From: JABEVB01 sp049965775
GTDB taxonomy: Bacteria > Planctomycetota > Phycisphaerae > WQYP01
Length of the DNA stretch: 35,212 bases
Reading direction: 5' to 3'
Assembly (NCBI GenBank): GCA_049965775.1
Contig: JBMFVX010000015.1
Coordinates: 1-35,212, forward strand
Shown here: one piece after another, positions 26,367 through 33,786 of the stretch
Position numbering within the stretch: the stretch's first letter is position 1
Layout: each line of letters begins with the position of its first letter
Notes under the pieces: model-generated
What the model saw: the letters and a program-made list of their open reading frames with translations, nothing else
What the model was told of the DNA's origin: nothing
Databases searched by the model: none
Translations under genes and position numbers: made by a program

Positions 26367-26439
26367 TATTTTAACTTCTTTAATAAGCAATACGGGCATG
26401 CCTAACGCCTCAATTGCGAATCGTTCGCATAACAGCCTA

Positions 26440-26448
26440 TGTGGATAA
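26440..26448 (-). promoter_or_regulatory. DnaA box (perfect TTATCCACA)
   Basis: Second exact consensus box, 14 bases from the stop codon of dciA. Confidence 0.7.
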
Positions 26449-26461
26449 CCTGTTGAAATCT

Positions 26462-26938
26462 TTATCTTCCACTCCAACCCAATGTACGGTCAACAGTCAC
26501 TTTTGCCTTGAAAATACGGCCTGTTGAAGCAATTTTTAACCGGGCCAATAAGTCGTCGCGCAAACGCCGATCAAGGGCGTCGGCTGCGGAACTGCTTGCG
26601 GCGAGAACATGCAATATGCCGCGGGTTACAGCTACGGGGCGTACATCGTTGAGCAGCGCTTCAGGTAATGCGCTTTGCCAGGTATTGGCGATGGCCGAGA
26701 GCACATCGGCTGATTGGCCAACGCATTGGCTGTAGCAACGCTTAATGTGGTAATCGAGCGGTTTGGGCAGATAGCGGCTGCGGGCAATTTTGAAGGATAT
26801 TTGCTTTTCAAGTTGCTGGGCCTGGCAAGCCAATTGGGGTCGTAACGTGCTAAATTGGGGTTCGGCCATTGGTTGGGCTGTGGATCGTGCCTGCAGGCCG
26901 CCTGAAGCCTTCCGGGGGTTTGTTGGTCTTGCTGCCAT
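26462..26938 (-). CDS. dciA: DciA/DUF721 replicative-helicase operator protein
   Basis: The 158-residue protein has a disordered Pro/Gln-rich N-terminus and a C-terminal DUF721 region (about 78-150). There IANTWQSALPEALLNDVRPVAVTRGILHVLAASSSAADALDRRLRDDLLARL follows the family pattern of W-x-x-x-(V/L)G-like, RPVxxxxGxLxVxxxSxAxxxxLxxxxxxLxxxL. Members (DciA) help load the replicative helicase DnaB in bacteria that lack DnaC. TAGGGA stands about eight bases before the ATG. Placement between dnaN and the putative origin supports a replication role. The gene is co-oriented with dnaN, 138 bases downstream of it. The N-terminal half is longer and less conserved than usual. Confidence 0.75.
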   Translation of the reverse strand: MAARPTNPRKASGGLQARSTAQPMAEPQFSTLRPQLACQAQQLEKQISFKIARSRYLPKPLDYHIKRCYSQCVGQSADVLSAIANTWQSALPEALLNDVRPVAVTRGILHVLAASSSAADALDRRLRDDLLARLKIASTGRIFKAKVTVDRTLGWSGR

Positions 26939-27076
26939 GGCCTGATCCCTACACTGGCAAGCCGAGTCTCGGTCAACTGACTTTCGGGATTACTGCGTCG
27001 CCCCGTACCCACGTTACCGTTACGAACTCGAATAGGGCCGCAGCCGCAACTTGCGGTTTGGTTTAGGGCGCCGACC

Positions 27077-28222
27077 TTATAAGTTGAGGCTTACTGGCAT
27101 GATCACATACAAAAAGTTGTGACCTGATCGCAAAATGCCCGGCTTGTTTGCCGTTTTAAGGTCAAGCGTAACATCTTCGGTGGGGCAAACTTTAAGTGCG
27201 TCCTGCAGGTATTGCGGGTTAAAGCCAATATCAAGCGGTTCGCCATGAAGTTCGATGGGCATTTCGACGGTGGCTTCGCCGACTTCGGCAGCGCGGCTGG
27301 AAAGCACCAGTTCTTTCGCCTGAAACGAAAGCTTAACACCCTTAGATTCTTCATTGGTAAGCAGCGAAGCACGCCGCACCGCACTGGCAAATCGTTCGCA
27401 TTTGAGGGTGGCTTTGCGGTCAGAGTCTTTCGGGATTACATCGTTATAATTGGGAAATACGCCTTCCACCAACACCGTGCTTAACACCGCTGTGGCCACG
27501 GTGGGCTTTTTATCGCCGTCGCCACCATGGGAAACCCGGGCGAACAGACGATTTTCGCGGAACTGCAATTCAACTTTTTGTTCAGGATCGGTCAGCAGTC
27601 TTTCAATGAGCGTAATGGCCTTAATAGGCACCACATTGGAAAAATCGGGGCCTTCAACAGGCAGGTCTTCTTTGGCCAATGCCAGCCTGTGCCCGTCGGT
27701 GGCCACCAGAGTGAGCCTGCGGCCTTTGCGTTCAAACATCACGCCGTTGATAGCATAGCGGCTCATTTCTTTGGCGGCCGCGAAGCGGGAGCGGTCGAGC
27801 AGGGCTTTAAGCATGCCGGCGGAAATATCAACGTCGGCGGTGCCTTCAAAACCGCTGATCGGCGGGAACTCTTCCGGATTGTAGCCCAGCAGCACAAATT
27901 TACTGTCGGAACCCTTGATGGTGGTTTTTTGCGCGTCGCTGTCTATAACCACCGTATCGTCCGGTGAGTTGTTGATAATTTCCAGCAATTTGGAGGCGGG
28001 AAGCAGCACCGAGCCTTCGCGTTTAACGTCGCACTGGGCCAGGGTGGTTTCAAGCGCAATTTCGTTATCGGTAGAGAGCACGCGCAGCGCCTTGCCATTG
28101 GGCGTTTCAACTGTTGAGAGTTTTACGCAACCCAGCACCGGTTTGGGCGAACGCGCGGGTACCACGCCCGATGCCAACGCCAGAACTTCAACCAACGCCC
28201 CACGATGAACTGTTACCTTCAT
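27077..28222 (-). CDS. dnaN: DNA polymerase III beta sliding clamp
   Basis: The 381-residue clamp is of normal length. It opens MKVTVHRGALVEVLALASGVVPARSPKPVLGCVKL and contains the family hallmarks DRSRFAAAKEMSRYAINGVMFE, TLVATDGHRLALAKEDLP and the C-terminal VCPTEDVTLDLKTANKPGILRSGHNFLYVIMPV, which ends in the usual hydrophobic-pocket region. The protein forms a dimeric ring that tethers polymerase to DNA. A weak GGAA lies nine bases upstream of the ATG. Genes normally beside dnaN (dnaA, recF, gyrB) are absent here; the next gene is dciA and then the origin-like region. Confidence 0.97.
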   Translation of the reverse strand: MKVTVHRGALVEVLALASGVVPARSPKPVLGCVKLSTVETPNGKALRVLSTDNEIALETTLAQCDVKREGSVLLPASKLLEIINNSPDDTVVIDSDAQKTTIKGSDSKFVLLGYNPEEFPPISGFEGTADVDISAGMLKALLDRSRFAAAKEMSRYAINGVMFERKGRRLTLVATDGHRLALAKEDLPVEGPDFSNVVPIKAITLIERLLTDPEQKVELQFRENRLFARVSHGGDGDKKPTVATAVLSTVLVEGVFPNYNDVIPKDSDRKATLKCERFASAVRRASLLTNEESKGVKLSFQAKELVLSSRAAEVGEATVEMPIELHGEPLDIGFNPQYLQDALKVCPTEDVTLDLKTANKPGILRSGHNFLYVIMPVSLNL

Positions 28223-28330
28223 AAGTGCAATTCCATTTTGCTGCCACGAACGTTTACGTCATCGCCCGCCGTTCGGAACGATAAAATCTTCTGCATACTA
28301 ATAACAGCGGCCAAAAACAACAACTGGCAT

Positions 28331-28359
28331 TTTAGCAAACTTGGTGAAATTGGTACAAT
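28331..28359 (+). promoter_or_regulatory. mqnE: Putative extended -10 promoter of mqnE
   Basis: TGGTACAAT (28351-28359) is an extended -10 (TGn plus TACAAT), with a weak -35 TTTAGC (28331-28336) 17 bases upstream. It would give a leader of about 35 bases before the mqnE start, containing GAGG close to the ATG. Confidence 0.45.
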
Positions 28360-28400
28360 ACCGGCTGATTTTTGGCGGCTCATAAACAAATGAGGTTTAC

Positions 28401-29594
28401 ATGCCCGAATTACTCGATTCTCCAATAACCGGCTCCCAGGCCAGCCATGGTGTGCAAGCGTACATCATTCCAGGCAGCATCACCGACCCGGCCCTGCACA
28501 GCATTGCTGAAAAAGTCGCTGCAGGCACACCGCTCGACTTTGACGATGGCATGGCACTCTGGAACACACGCGATATTTTCAGCCTGGGCATGCTGGCCAA
28601 TGCCATGCGACAGGCCCGGCACGGCAAAGTAGCCTATTACAACATCAATCGGCACATCAATTATTCCAATATTTGCGCTCTCTCATGCAAGTTCTGCGAG
28701 TTTCATCGCAAACGCGGGGAGCAGGGGGCCTACGAATACAATCTCGAAGACATTTACCGCATCGCCGGCGAAGCCGCGGCCGCCGGCGCCACCGAAATAC
28801 ATATTGTCGGCGGCCTGCACCCGTGGCTGCCTTTCAGCTGGTATATCGAGATGCTTTCGGGGCTGCGGCAGCGCTATCCACAGTTGCACCTCAAGTGCTT
28901 TACCGCCATCGAAATTGATCATCTGGCTCGCATATCCAAATTAAGCGTGCAGGAGGTGCTGACCGCACTGCGCGAGGCGGGCCTTGGCTCCATGCCGGGC
29001 GGCGGGGCCGAAGTGTTTGACGACCGCGTACACGACGAAGTATTTAAGGGCAAACTGCGTAGCGACGGCTGGATGCAGGTGCACAAAATCGCCCATGAGT
29101 TGGGCATTGCCACCAATGCCACCATTCTTTACGGTCATGTTGAAACGCGGGCCGAACGCGTACGCCACCTGATTAAACTGCGTGAATTACAGGATGAAGC
29201 TCCGGGCTTTCAGACCATTATTCCGCTGTCGTTTATTCCCGATGGCAGCGAGCTGGGCCACCTGCCCGGCCCGACCGGTTTGGAAGACCTCAAAATGCTG
29301 GCCATCTCGCGGCTGATGCTCAATAACTTCGCCCACGTCAAGGCCTTCTGGATTATGCAAACCATGAAGCTCTCGCAGGTAAGCCTCGACTTCGGCGTAG
29401 ACGACCTCGACGGCACCGTCGTATGGTACGACATCACCAAACGTGAAGGCGGCGCGGGCAACAAGCACCAGGAACAAACCGTACAAGACATTCGCCGCGT
29501 CATCATGGAGGCCGGTTACACACCCGTTGAACGCGACACGCTCTACCGCCGCGTCATTCGCAACGGCGCCGAATGGTCGGTTGAAAGCAACTAA
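28401..29594 (+). CDS. mqnE: Aminofutalosine synthase (radical SAM), menaquinone pathway
   Basis: The 397-residue enzyme carries the radical SAM cluster motif C92-x3-C96-x2-C99 inside YYNINRHINYSNICALSCKFCEF, a stretch characteristic of MqnE. GGLHPWLPFSWYIEML and SMPGGGAEVFDDRVHDEVF follow, with a C-terminal SPASM-free end. MqnE joins S-adenosylmethionine to 3-[(1-carboxyvinyl)oxy]benzoate to make 6-amino-6-deoxyfutalosine, in the alternative route to menaquinone. A GAGG stands just before the ATG. Other mqn genes are not in the window. Its presence implies a quinone pathway that avoids the classical Men enzymes. MqnC, a related enzyme, is a less likely alternative. Confidence 0.9.
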   Translation: MPELLDSPITGSQASHGVQAYIIPGSITDPALHSIAEKVAAGTPLDFDDGMALWNTRDIFSLGMLANAMRQARHGKVAYYNINRHINYSNICALSCKFCEFHRKRGEQGAYEYNLEDIYRIAGEAAAAGATEIHIVGGLHPWLPFSWYIEMLSGLRQRYPQLHLKCFTAIEIDHLARISKLSVQEVLTALREAGLGSMPGGGAEVFDDRVHDEVFKGKLRSDGWMQVHKIAHELGIATNATILYGHVETRAERVRHLIKLRELQDEAPGFQTIIPLSFIPDGSELGHLPGPTGLEDLKMLAISRLMLNNFAHVKAFWIMQTMKLSQVSLDFGVDDLDGTVVWYDITKREGGAGNKHQEQTVQDIRRVIMEAGYTPVERDTLYRRVIRNGAEWSVESN

Positions 29595-29654
29595 AACGCC
29601 CGGTAAAGTCGCACCGTTAAATGTGTTGTCCGTTGGTAGCAAAGAGAGTGTTTC

Positions 29655-32267
29655 ATGGTTACGCCGCGCCTTAAGCCGCCCGCCAAGTCAAAAAGCACCG
29701 GTAAAAACCCGCCGCCCCGGCGCAAACTTTCGCATACACACCAGCCGCCCGAAATGTCGCTGAAGCAGTGGCAAATTGAATTGCGCCGGCAGTATGCCCA
29801 AGATCAGAGCTTTGATATTGAAAACATCGGTGGGCAGAAAGTTTTTTCTGACTTTAAGGTGTGTAACCCCAAAACCGGCGGCACATACCGCGTAGCCATC
29901 CGCGGCGAGGGCTTGGGCGAAAGTTACTGCTCATGCCCCGACTTTGCCACCAATACCCTGGGTACCTGCAAACACATAGAATATCTGCTGCACAACATTC
30001 GAAAGACCCAGGCAGGGGCCGCAGCCTTGGCGCGTGGTTTTACGCCGGAGTATTCCTCGGTTTATCTCAAATACGGGGCGCAGCGCGAGGTTATGTTTCG
30101 GCCCGGTACGCATTGCCCCGAAAGCCTGCGACGGGCGTCGCAGAAGTTTTTTGACGAATCGGGTCGTCTGCTGCCCGGCGCCTGGACCAACTTTGACGAT
30201 TTTGTAATGACAGCCGCCCACATCGGCCATGACCTTCGCTGCTATGAAGATGCCCAGGCCTTCATGGCCGAAAAACGCGACGCCGCCCGCCGCGCTTATG
30301 TGCTCAAACGGGTATTTCCGCAGGGTATCAACAGCTCTGCTTTTAACAAGCTGCTCAAGGTGCCGCTGTATCCATATCAGCGGGAAGGGGCGCTCTTTGC
30401 CGTGCGTGCGGGCCGAGCGCTCATCGGCGATGAAATGGGCCTGGGAAAGACCATTCAGGCCATTGCCGCCGCAGAAATTATGGCCCAGCATCTTGGGGTC
30501 GAGCGGGTGCTGGTTATCTGCCCGACATCGCTGAAGCATCAATGGCGCAACGAAATTCACAAATTTTCTGGCCGCAGCGTAGATGTTGTAGGCGGGCTGC
30601 GCGCCCGGCGGGAAGATCATTACAGCTCTGAAAGTTTTTTCAAAGTAACCAACTACGACACCATTCGCCGTGATTGGGAACTGATCAATAAATGGATGCC
30701 CGACCTGGTGATTCTGGATGAAGCGCAGCGCATTAAAAACTGGAATACCCATGTGGCCCGTGCCGTTAAACGAATTTCAAGCGACTACGCCATCGTGCTC
30801 ACTGGCACGCCGCTGGAAAACCGCCTGGAAGAACTTGCCTCACTGGTGCAATTTGTGGACCGCCACCGCCTCGGGCCTACCTTCGCATTTTTGGATCGCC
30901 ATCAGCAGCGCGACCAAGACACGGGTCGTGTGATCGGCTACCAGCGGCTTGATGAAGTCGGCCGCACGCTGGAGCCTATTTTAATTCGCCGGAGAAAAAG
31001 CGCCGTCCTGCAGCAACTTCCCGCCCGCATGGATAACAACGTGTTTGTGCCCATGACCGAGGAGCAGCAGATTCACCATGAAGAGAATCGAGTCATCGTG
31101 GCCCGGCTGGCCTCAAAGTGGGCCAAGCAGCGGTTTTTATCCGAGGCCGATCGGCTTCGTCTGCTGGTGGCTCTGCAGAATATGCGTATGAGCTGCGACA
31201 GCACTTATCTGCTCGATGAGCTTACCAATTTCGGTTTTAAGACCGACGAAATATCGCAGTTGCTGTCAGAAATGTTTGAAACGCCCGGAACCAAGGTGGT
31301 TGTGTTCAGCCAATGGCTGCGTATGCACGAGCTGCTGGTAGAAAGAATCACCAACCACAAATGGGGCCATGTGCTGTTTCATGGCGATGTGCCCGGCGAC
31401 CAGCGCGGCGAACTGGTGGATCGCTTTAACAAAGACCCCGACTGCCGCATATTCCTGGCGACCGATGCCGGCGGCGTAGGCCTTAACCTGCAGCATGCCG
31501 CCTCGGTTGTGATCAATGTAGATCTGCCGTGGAACCCCGCCGTGCTCGAGCAGCGCATAGGCCGCGTGCACCGCCTGGGCCAGTCGCAGTCGGTGCAGGT
31601 GATAAATTTCGTCGCCCGAGGCACGATTGAAGAGGGCATGCTGTCGGTTTTGCGATTCAAGAAATCGCTCTTCGCCGGGGCGCTCGATGGCGGCGAGCCG
31701 AACATTTCATTCGGCGGCAGCCGCCTTAAGAAGTTCATGGAGCAGGTACAGGCGGCTACCGCTGCGGTAACACCAGATCGCGACAGCGCAACCGATGTAG
31801 CCAGTGTTGGCGAGTTTACGGTTGAAACAGTCCAGACTGCTGCCGCAAACGCGGACGAAACCGGCGATAAGTCGGCGGCTGCCGAAGTGATCGCGGCGGC
31901 TACAGTCCAACAGCAATTGCCGTCGGTTACGGGGGAGCCACCGAGGCAGGTTTCAAGCGCTGCTGCGGCATCGAATGCCGCTGCGCCGGCAGATTCTGCA
32001 GGTGCCGACCCGCTGGCCGGCCTGCTGCAGGCCGGCTTGTCGCTGCTGGATCAATGGATGAAGCAATCGGCAGGCTCGTCGGCGCCTGCGGCCAACAGCA
32101 ATGAGCCGCGCTCGGCCCGCCCAAGTAGGTCACCGGTTGCGCAGCTGGTGCAGCGCGATGCCGACACCGGCGAGCCATATCTGAAGATTCCTGTGCCGAG
32201 CAAACAAGTTATAGACCAAGCCCTATCCGCCTTGGCGCAGCTTGTAAGCCGTTACGGGCGCAAGTAG
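29655..32267 (+). CDS. SNF2-family helicase with N-terminal SWIM zinc finger
   Basis: The 870-residue protein has a basic N-terminus and a SWIM finger (Cys92, Cys94, Cys105, His107 in CSCPDFATNTLGTCKH). The SNF2 ATPase core follows: GDEMGLGKTIQ (258-268), ICPTSLKHQW, DEAQRIKNW (355-363), LTGTPLEN (382-389), FSQW, ATDAGGVGLNLQ and QRIGRVHRLGQ (633-643). The last ~170 residues are a low-complexity Ala/Ser/Pro/Val-rich linker plus a short helical end (IDQALSALAQLVSRYG). Such SWIM-SNF2 proteins translocate on double-stranded DNA; the role in bacteria is mostly undefined. It starts 60 bases after mqnE. An AGAG-rich segment serves as the likely ribosome site. Confidence 0.93.
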   Translation: MVTPRLKPPAKSKSTGKNPPPRRKLSHTHQPPEMSLKQWQIELRRQYAQDQSFDIENIGGQKVFSDFKVCNPKTGGTYRVAIRGEGLGESYCSCPDFATNTLGTCKHIEYLLHNIRKTQAGAAALARGFTPEYSSVYLKYGAQREVMFRPGTHCPESLRRASQKFFDESGRLLPGAWTNFDDFVMTAAHIGHDLRCYEDAQAFMAEKRDAARRAYVLKRVFPQGINSSAFNKLLKVPLYPYQREGALFAVRAGRALIGDEMGLGKTIQAIAAAEIMAQHLGVERVLVICPTSLKHQWRNEIHKFSGRSVDVVGGLRARREDHYSSESFFKVTNYDTIRRDWELINKWMPDLVILDEAQRIKNWNTHVARAVKRISSDYAIVLTGTPLENRLEELASLVQFVDRHRLGPTFAFLDRHQQRDQDTGRVIGYQRLDEVGRTLEPILIRRRKSAVLQQLPARMDNNVFVPMTEEQQIHHEENRVIVARLASKWAKQRFLSEADRLRLLVALQNMRMSCDSTYLLDELTNFGFKTDEISQLLSEMFETPGTKVVVFSQWLRMHELLVERITNHKWGHVLFHGDVPGDQRGELVDRFNKDPDCRIFLATDAGGVGLNLQHAASVVINVDLPWNPAVLEQRIGRVHRLGQSQSVQVINFVARGTIEEGMLSVLRFKKSLFAGALDGGEPNISFGGSRLKKFMEQVQAATAAVTPDRDSATDVASVGEFTVETVQTAAANADETGDKSAAAEVIAAATVQQQLPSVTGEPPRQVSSAAAASNAAAPADSAGADPLAGLLQAGLSLLDQWMKQSAGSSAPAANSNEPRSARPSRSPVAQLVQRDADTGEPYLKIPVPSKQVIDQALSALAQLVSRYGRK

Positions 32268-32428
32268 CGGAAGAAGACATCAGCGGCATTTTTGCTCCTC
32301 CGGGCCGAGAAGCGGGCTCGAAAAGCTCTCGTCGGTGTTCGGATGAATACCGAGCCGGTAAACCACCCCAAATATAATCGTCTATAATAAATTATAATGC
32401 CCTATTACGAATTATATAATATTATCCA
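32268..32428. promoter_or_regulatory. AT-rich intergenic island with four TATAAT hexamers
   Basis: In a GC-rich background, 32365-32465 is strikingly AT-rich. TATAAT occurs on the plus strand at 32373, 32383, 32393 and 32415, the first three exactly ten bases apart and the fourth 22 further on, thus all roughly on one face of the helix. Several ATTATAAT sites are palindromic and so give -10-like hexamers on the minus strand too. No gene is seen in the ~300 bases between the SNF2 and Xre genes. Confidence 0.5.
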
Positions 32429-32457
32429 TTGAGTTTAGGCGATATATTGTATATTAT
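32429..32457 (+). promoter_or_regulatory. Putative promoter of the Xre regulator gene
   Basis: TTGAGT (32429-32434) and TATTAT (32452-32457) are separated by 17 bases. A leader of about 105 bases would follow. It contains two small stems, TCCTC/GAGGA (32479-32491) and GGCGG/CCGCC (32536-32552), the latter just before the GGAGG ribosome site. Confidence 0.5.
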
Positions 32458-32569
32458 ATAACGCTGACGATAGGTCATTCCTCGCGGAGGAGCACAATAT
32501 AGTAAGAGGCGCCGGCGTGACAATTTTCTTCTGGGGGCGGCGTAGCTCCGCCTGTAAAAAGGAGGCGCC

Positions 32570-33049
32570 ATGACGACGATGCAGGCAAAATTTCCGTCAG
32601 CATCCGGCGGATTGCAGGAAGAAGCTCTCACGATGGCCGTGGCTATTGTCGCAGAGCGCATTGCGCGGCTGCCGGAGGAAGACAAGCAGGATTTGTTCGA
32701 ACTGGTCAAGGCGCTAGCGCAGGCGCAAGGCGCAGAAGAGTTTACGGCAGCAGTTGGCGGCATGCGCGAGATACTCGATCAGCAGCCGCAAAAGGCTGTG
32801 GCATTTTTGCCGCCGCTCGGCGAACCCAGCGCGGCGCTTGTCCGATGGAATGCGCACATTGCCGGGGCCGTGCGCAAGCGGCGCGAAAACGCTCACCTGA
32901 CACAGCAGGAGCTTGCCGCCAAAACCGGCCTTACGCAAAGTCACATCAGTCGAATCGAAAACGCCGAACTCTCGCCGTCGCACCGCACCGTTGATCGCCT
33001 GGCTGCGGCGCTGGGCGTGGAGCCATCCGAAATAGATCCAACGCGGTAA
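32570..33049 (+). CDS. Xre-family helix-turn-helix regulator
   Basis: The 159-residue protein has an N-terminal ~90-residue helical region (AVAIVAERIARLPEEDKQDLFELVKALAQ) of unknown role. A C-terminal Xre/Cro HTH follows: VRKRRENAHLTQQELAAKTGLTQSHISRIENAELSPSHRTVDRLAAALGV. The HTH is complete, with the usual TQxxLAxxxGxxxxxISxxE spacing. GGAGG lies just before the ATG. Upstream is an AT-rich, multi-hexamer promoter region that may be its own target. No adjacent toxin gene is apparent, so I do not call an antitoxin. Confidence 0.85.
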   Translation: MTTMQAKFPSASGGLQEEALTMAVAIVAERIARLPEEDKQDLFELVKALAQAQGAEEFTAAVGGMREILDQQPQKAVAFLPPLGEPSAALVRWNAHIAGAVRKRRENAHLTQQELAAKTGLTQSHISRIENAELSPSHRTVDRLAAALGVEPSEIDPTR

Positions 33050-33135
33050 CGGCCTCGCAAGAGGGGCATTACAGGCAAACGCCTCGCGCCGCCGGCAAGT
33101 TTTATTTGGTCAATTCATAACAAGCGATGTGGCGC

Positions 33136-33675
33136 CTACTGGCCTGCAGCGGCCAGGTATGCCGGGTTTGGCTGGGTTGGGTTTACCGGCACCAGCCGCT
33201 GCTGCGGGCTGGCTGCGGGTAAAAACAGATTGCGTGCGTCAAAGATGCGCCCGCCATACGCTCCACCCACCACGCGCGCCTGCAACACAAGGTTGGCCCA
33301 ATAGGGCTGATTGGCAAGCATGGCGGCCGTTCCGCCGTGCGTAACTTCCACAAACTTTTGGATGACAAATTGTGTTCCCGCCGGCAGCACCACAGGACCG
33401 CCGCTGGCGGCCGTTGTGGGCAGGCTCGGATCGGCCACATCGTACCAGTCGGTTTCAACCGAAAATGGCTTGAGCGCCACAGGTTTGGTAAGCGAAAACT
33501 CTTTGCCGATAAACTTTTGCCCGCTGTAATAAGGCGCAGCCGACGAGTTCACCGCATGCGTGCCGCAGCCGGCAAGCCCCAACGGCAGCAGTCCAGCCAT
33601 AAGGGTTACAGCCGCCAGGCGCCGGACGGTTTTACCCGCCGCGCCGTAAAAACCGTTGTTCAGCACGTTCTTCAT
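33136..33675 (-). CDS. Lipoprotein of unknown function
   Basis: The 179-residue protein has a lipoprotein signal: a basic start, the hydrophobic run LAAVTLMAGLLPLGL and the lipobox LAGC. The mature part is ~140 residues, rich in Pro, Val and aromatic residues (GQKFIGKEFSLTKPVALKPFSVETDWYDV, FVEVTHGGTAAML), suggestive of a small beta-rich domain. A start at 33675 is chosen because it opens the signal peptide; an upstream frame to 33777 adds a second hydrophobic segment that looks unrelated. No close ribosome site is obvious. It converges on the Xre gene. No family recognised. Confidence 0.65.
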   Translation of the reverse strand: MKNVLNNGFYGAAGKTVRRLAAVTLMAGLLPLGLAGCGTHAVNSSAAPYYSGQKFIGKEFSLTKPVALKPFSVETDWYDVADPSLPTTAASGGPVVLPAGTQFVIQKFVEVTHGGTAAMLANQPYWANLVLQARVVGGAYGGRIFDARNLFLPAASPQQRLVPVNPTQPNPAYLAAAGQ

Positions 33676-33786
33676 AACGGCAAGTAGTACCGCAAAAGCC
33701 CCAAAAAGGCAAGAGTTGTGGCAGGCCAAGGCAATCATTTTAAGGCCGCTTATGGCACCGCCAGCCGAGTCTCGCATGATGGGCCG

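Larger units (their letters stand above)
26100..26450. other. oriC: Probable chromosomal replication origin (oriC)
   Basis: This gene-free, AT-rich interval lies directly beside dciA and dnaN. It contains perfect DnaA boxes on the minus strand at 26117-26125 and 26440-26448 (TGTGGATAA on plus) and a one-mismatch box TTTTCCACA on plus at 26328-26336. Downstream of that box come a short GC-containing spacer, a trinucleotide run TTA-CTA-CTA-CTG-CTA-CTT (26349-26366) and an AT-rich tract to about 26388. That order (box, GC spacer, DnaA-trios, AT-rich duplex) matches the basal unwinding system described for bacterial origins. A second AT-rich block lies at 26279-26310. dnaA itself is not in the window. 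Confidence 0.7.

Noticed and set aside
32570..33049. Antitoxin of a toxin-antitoxin pair
   Set aside because: The Xre domain alone would allow it, but neither flank has a small co-directional partner gene; the neighbours are an SNF2 helicase and a convergent lipoprotein.
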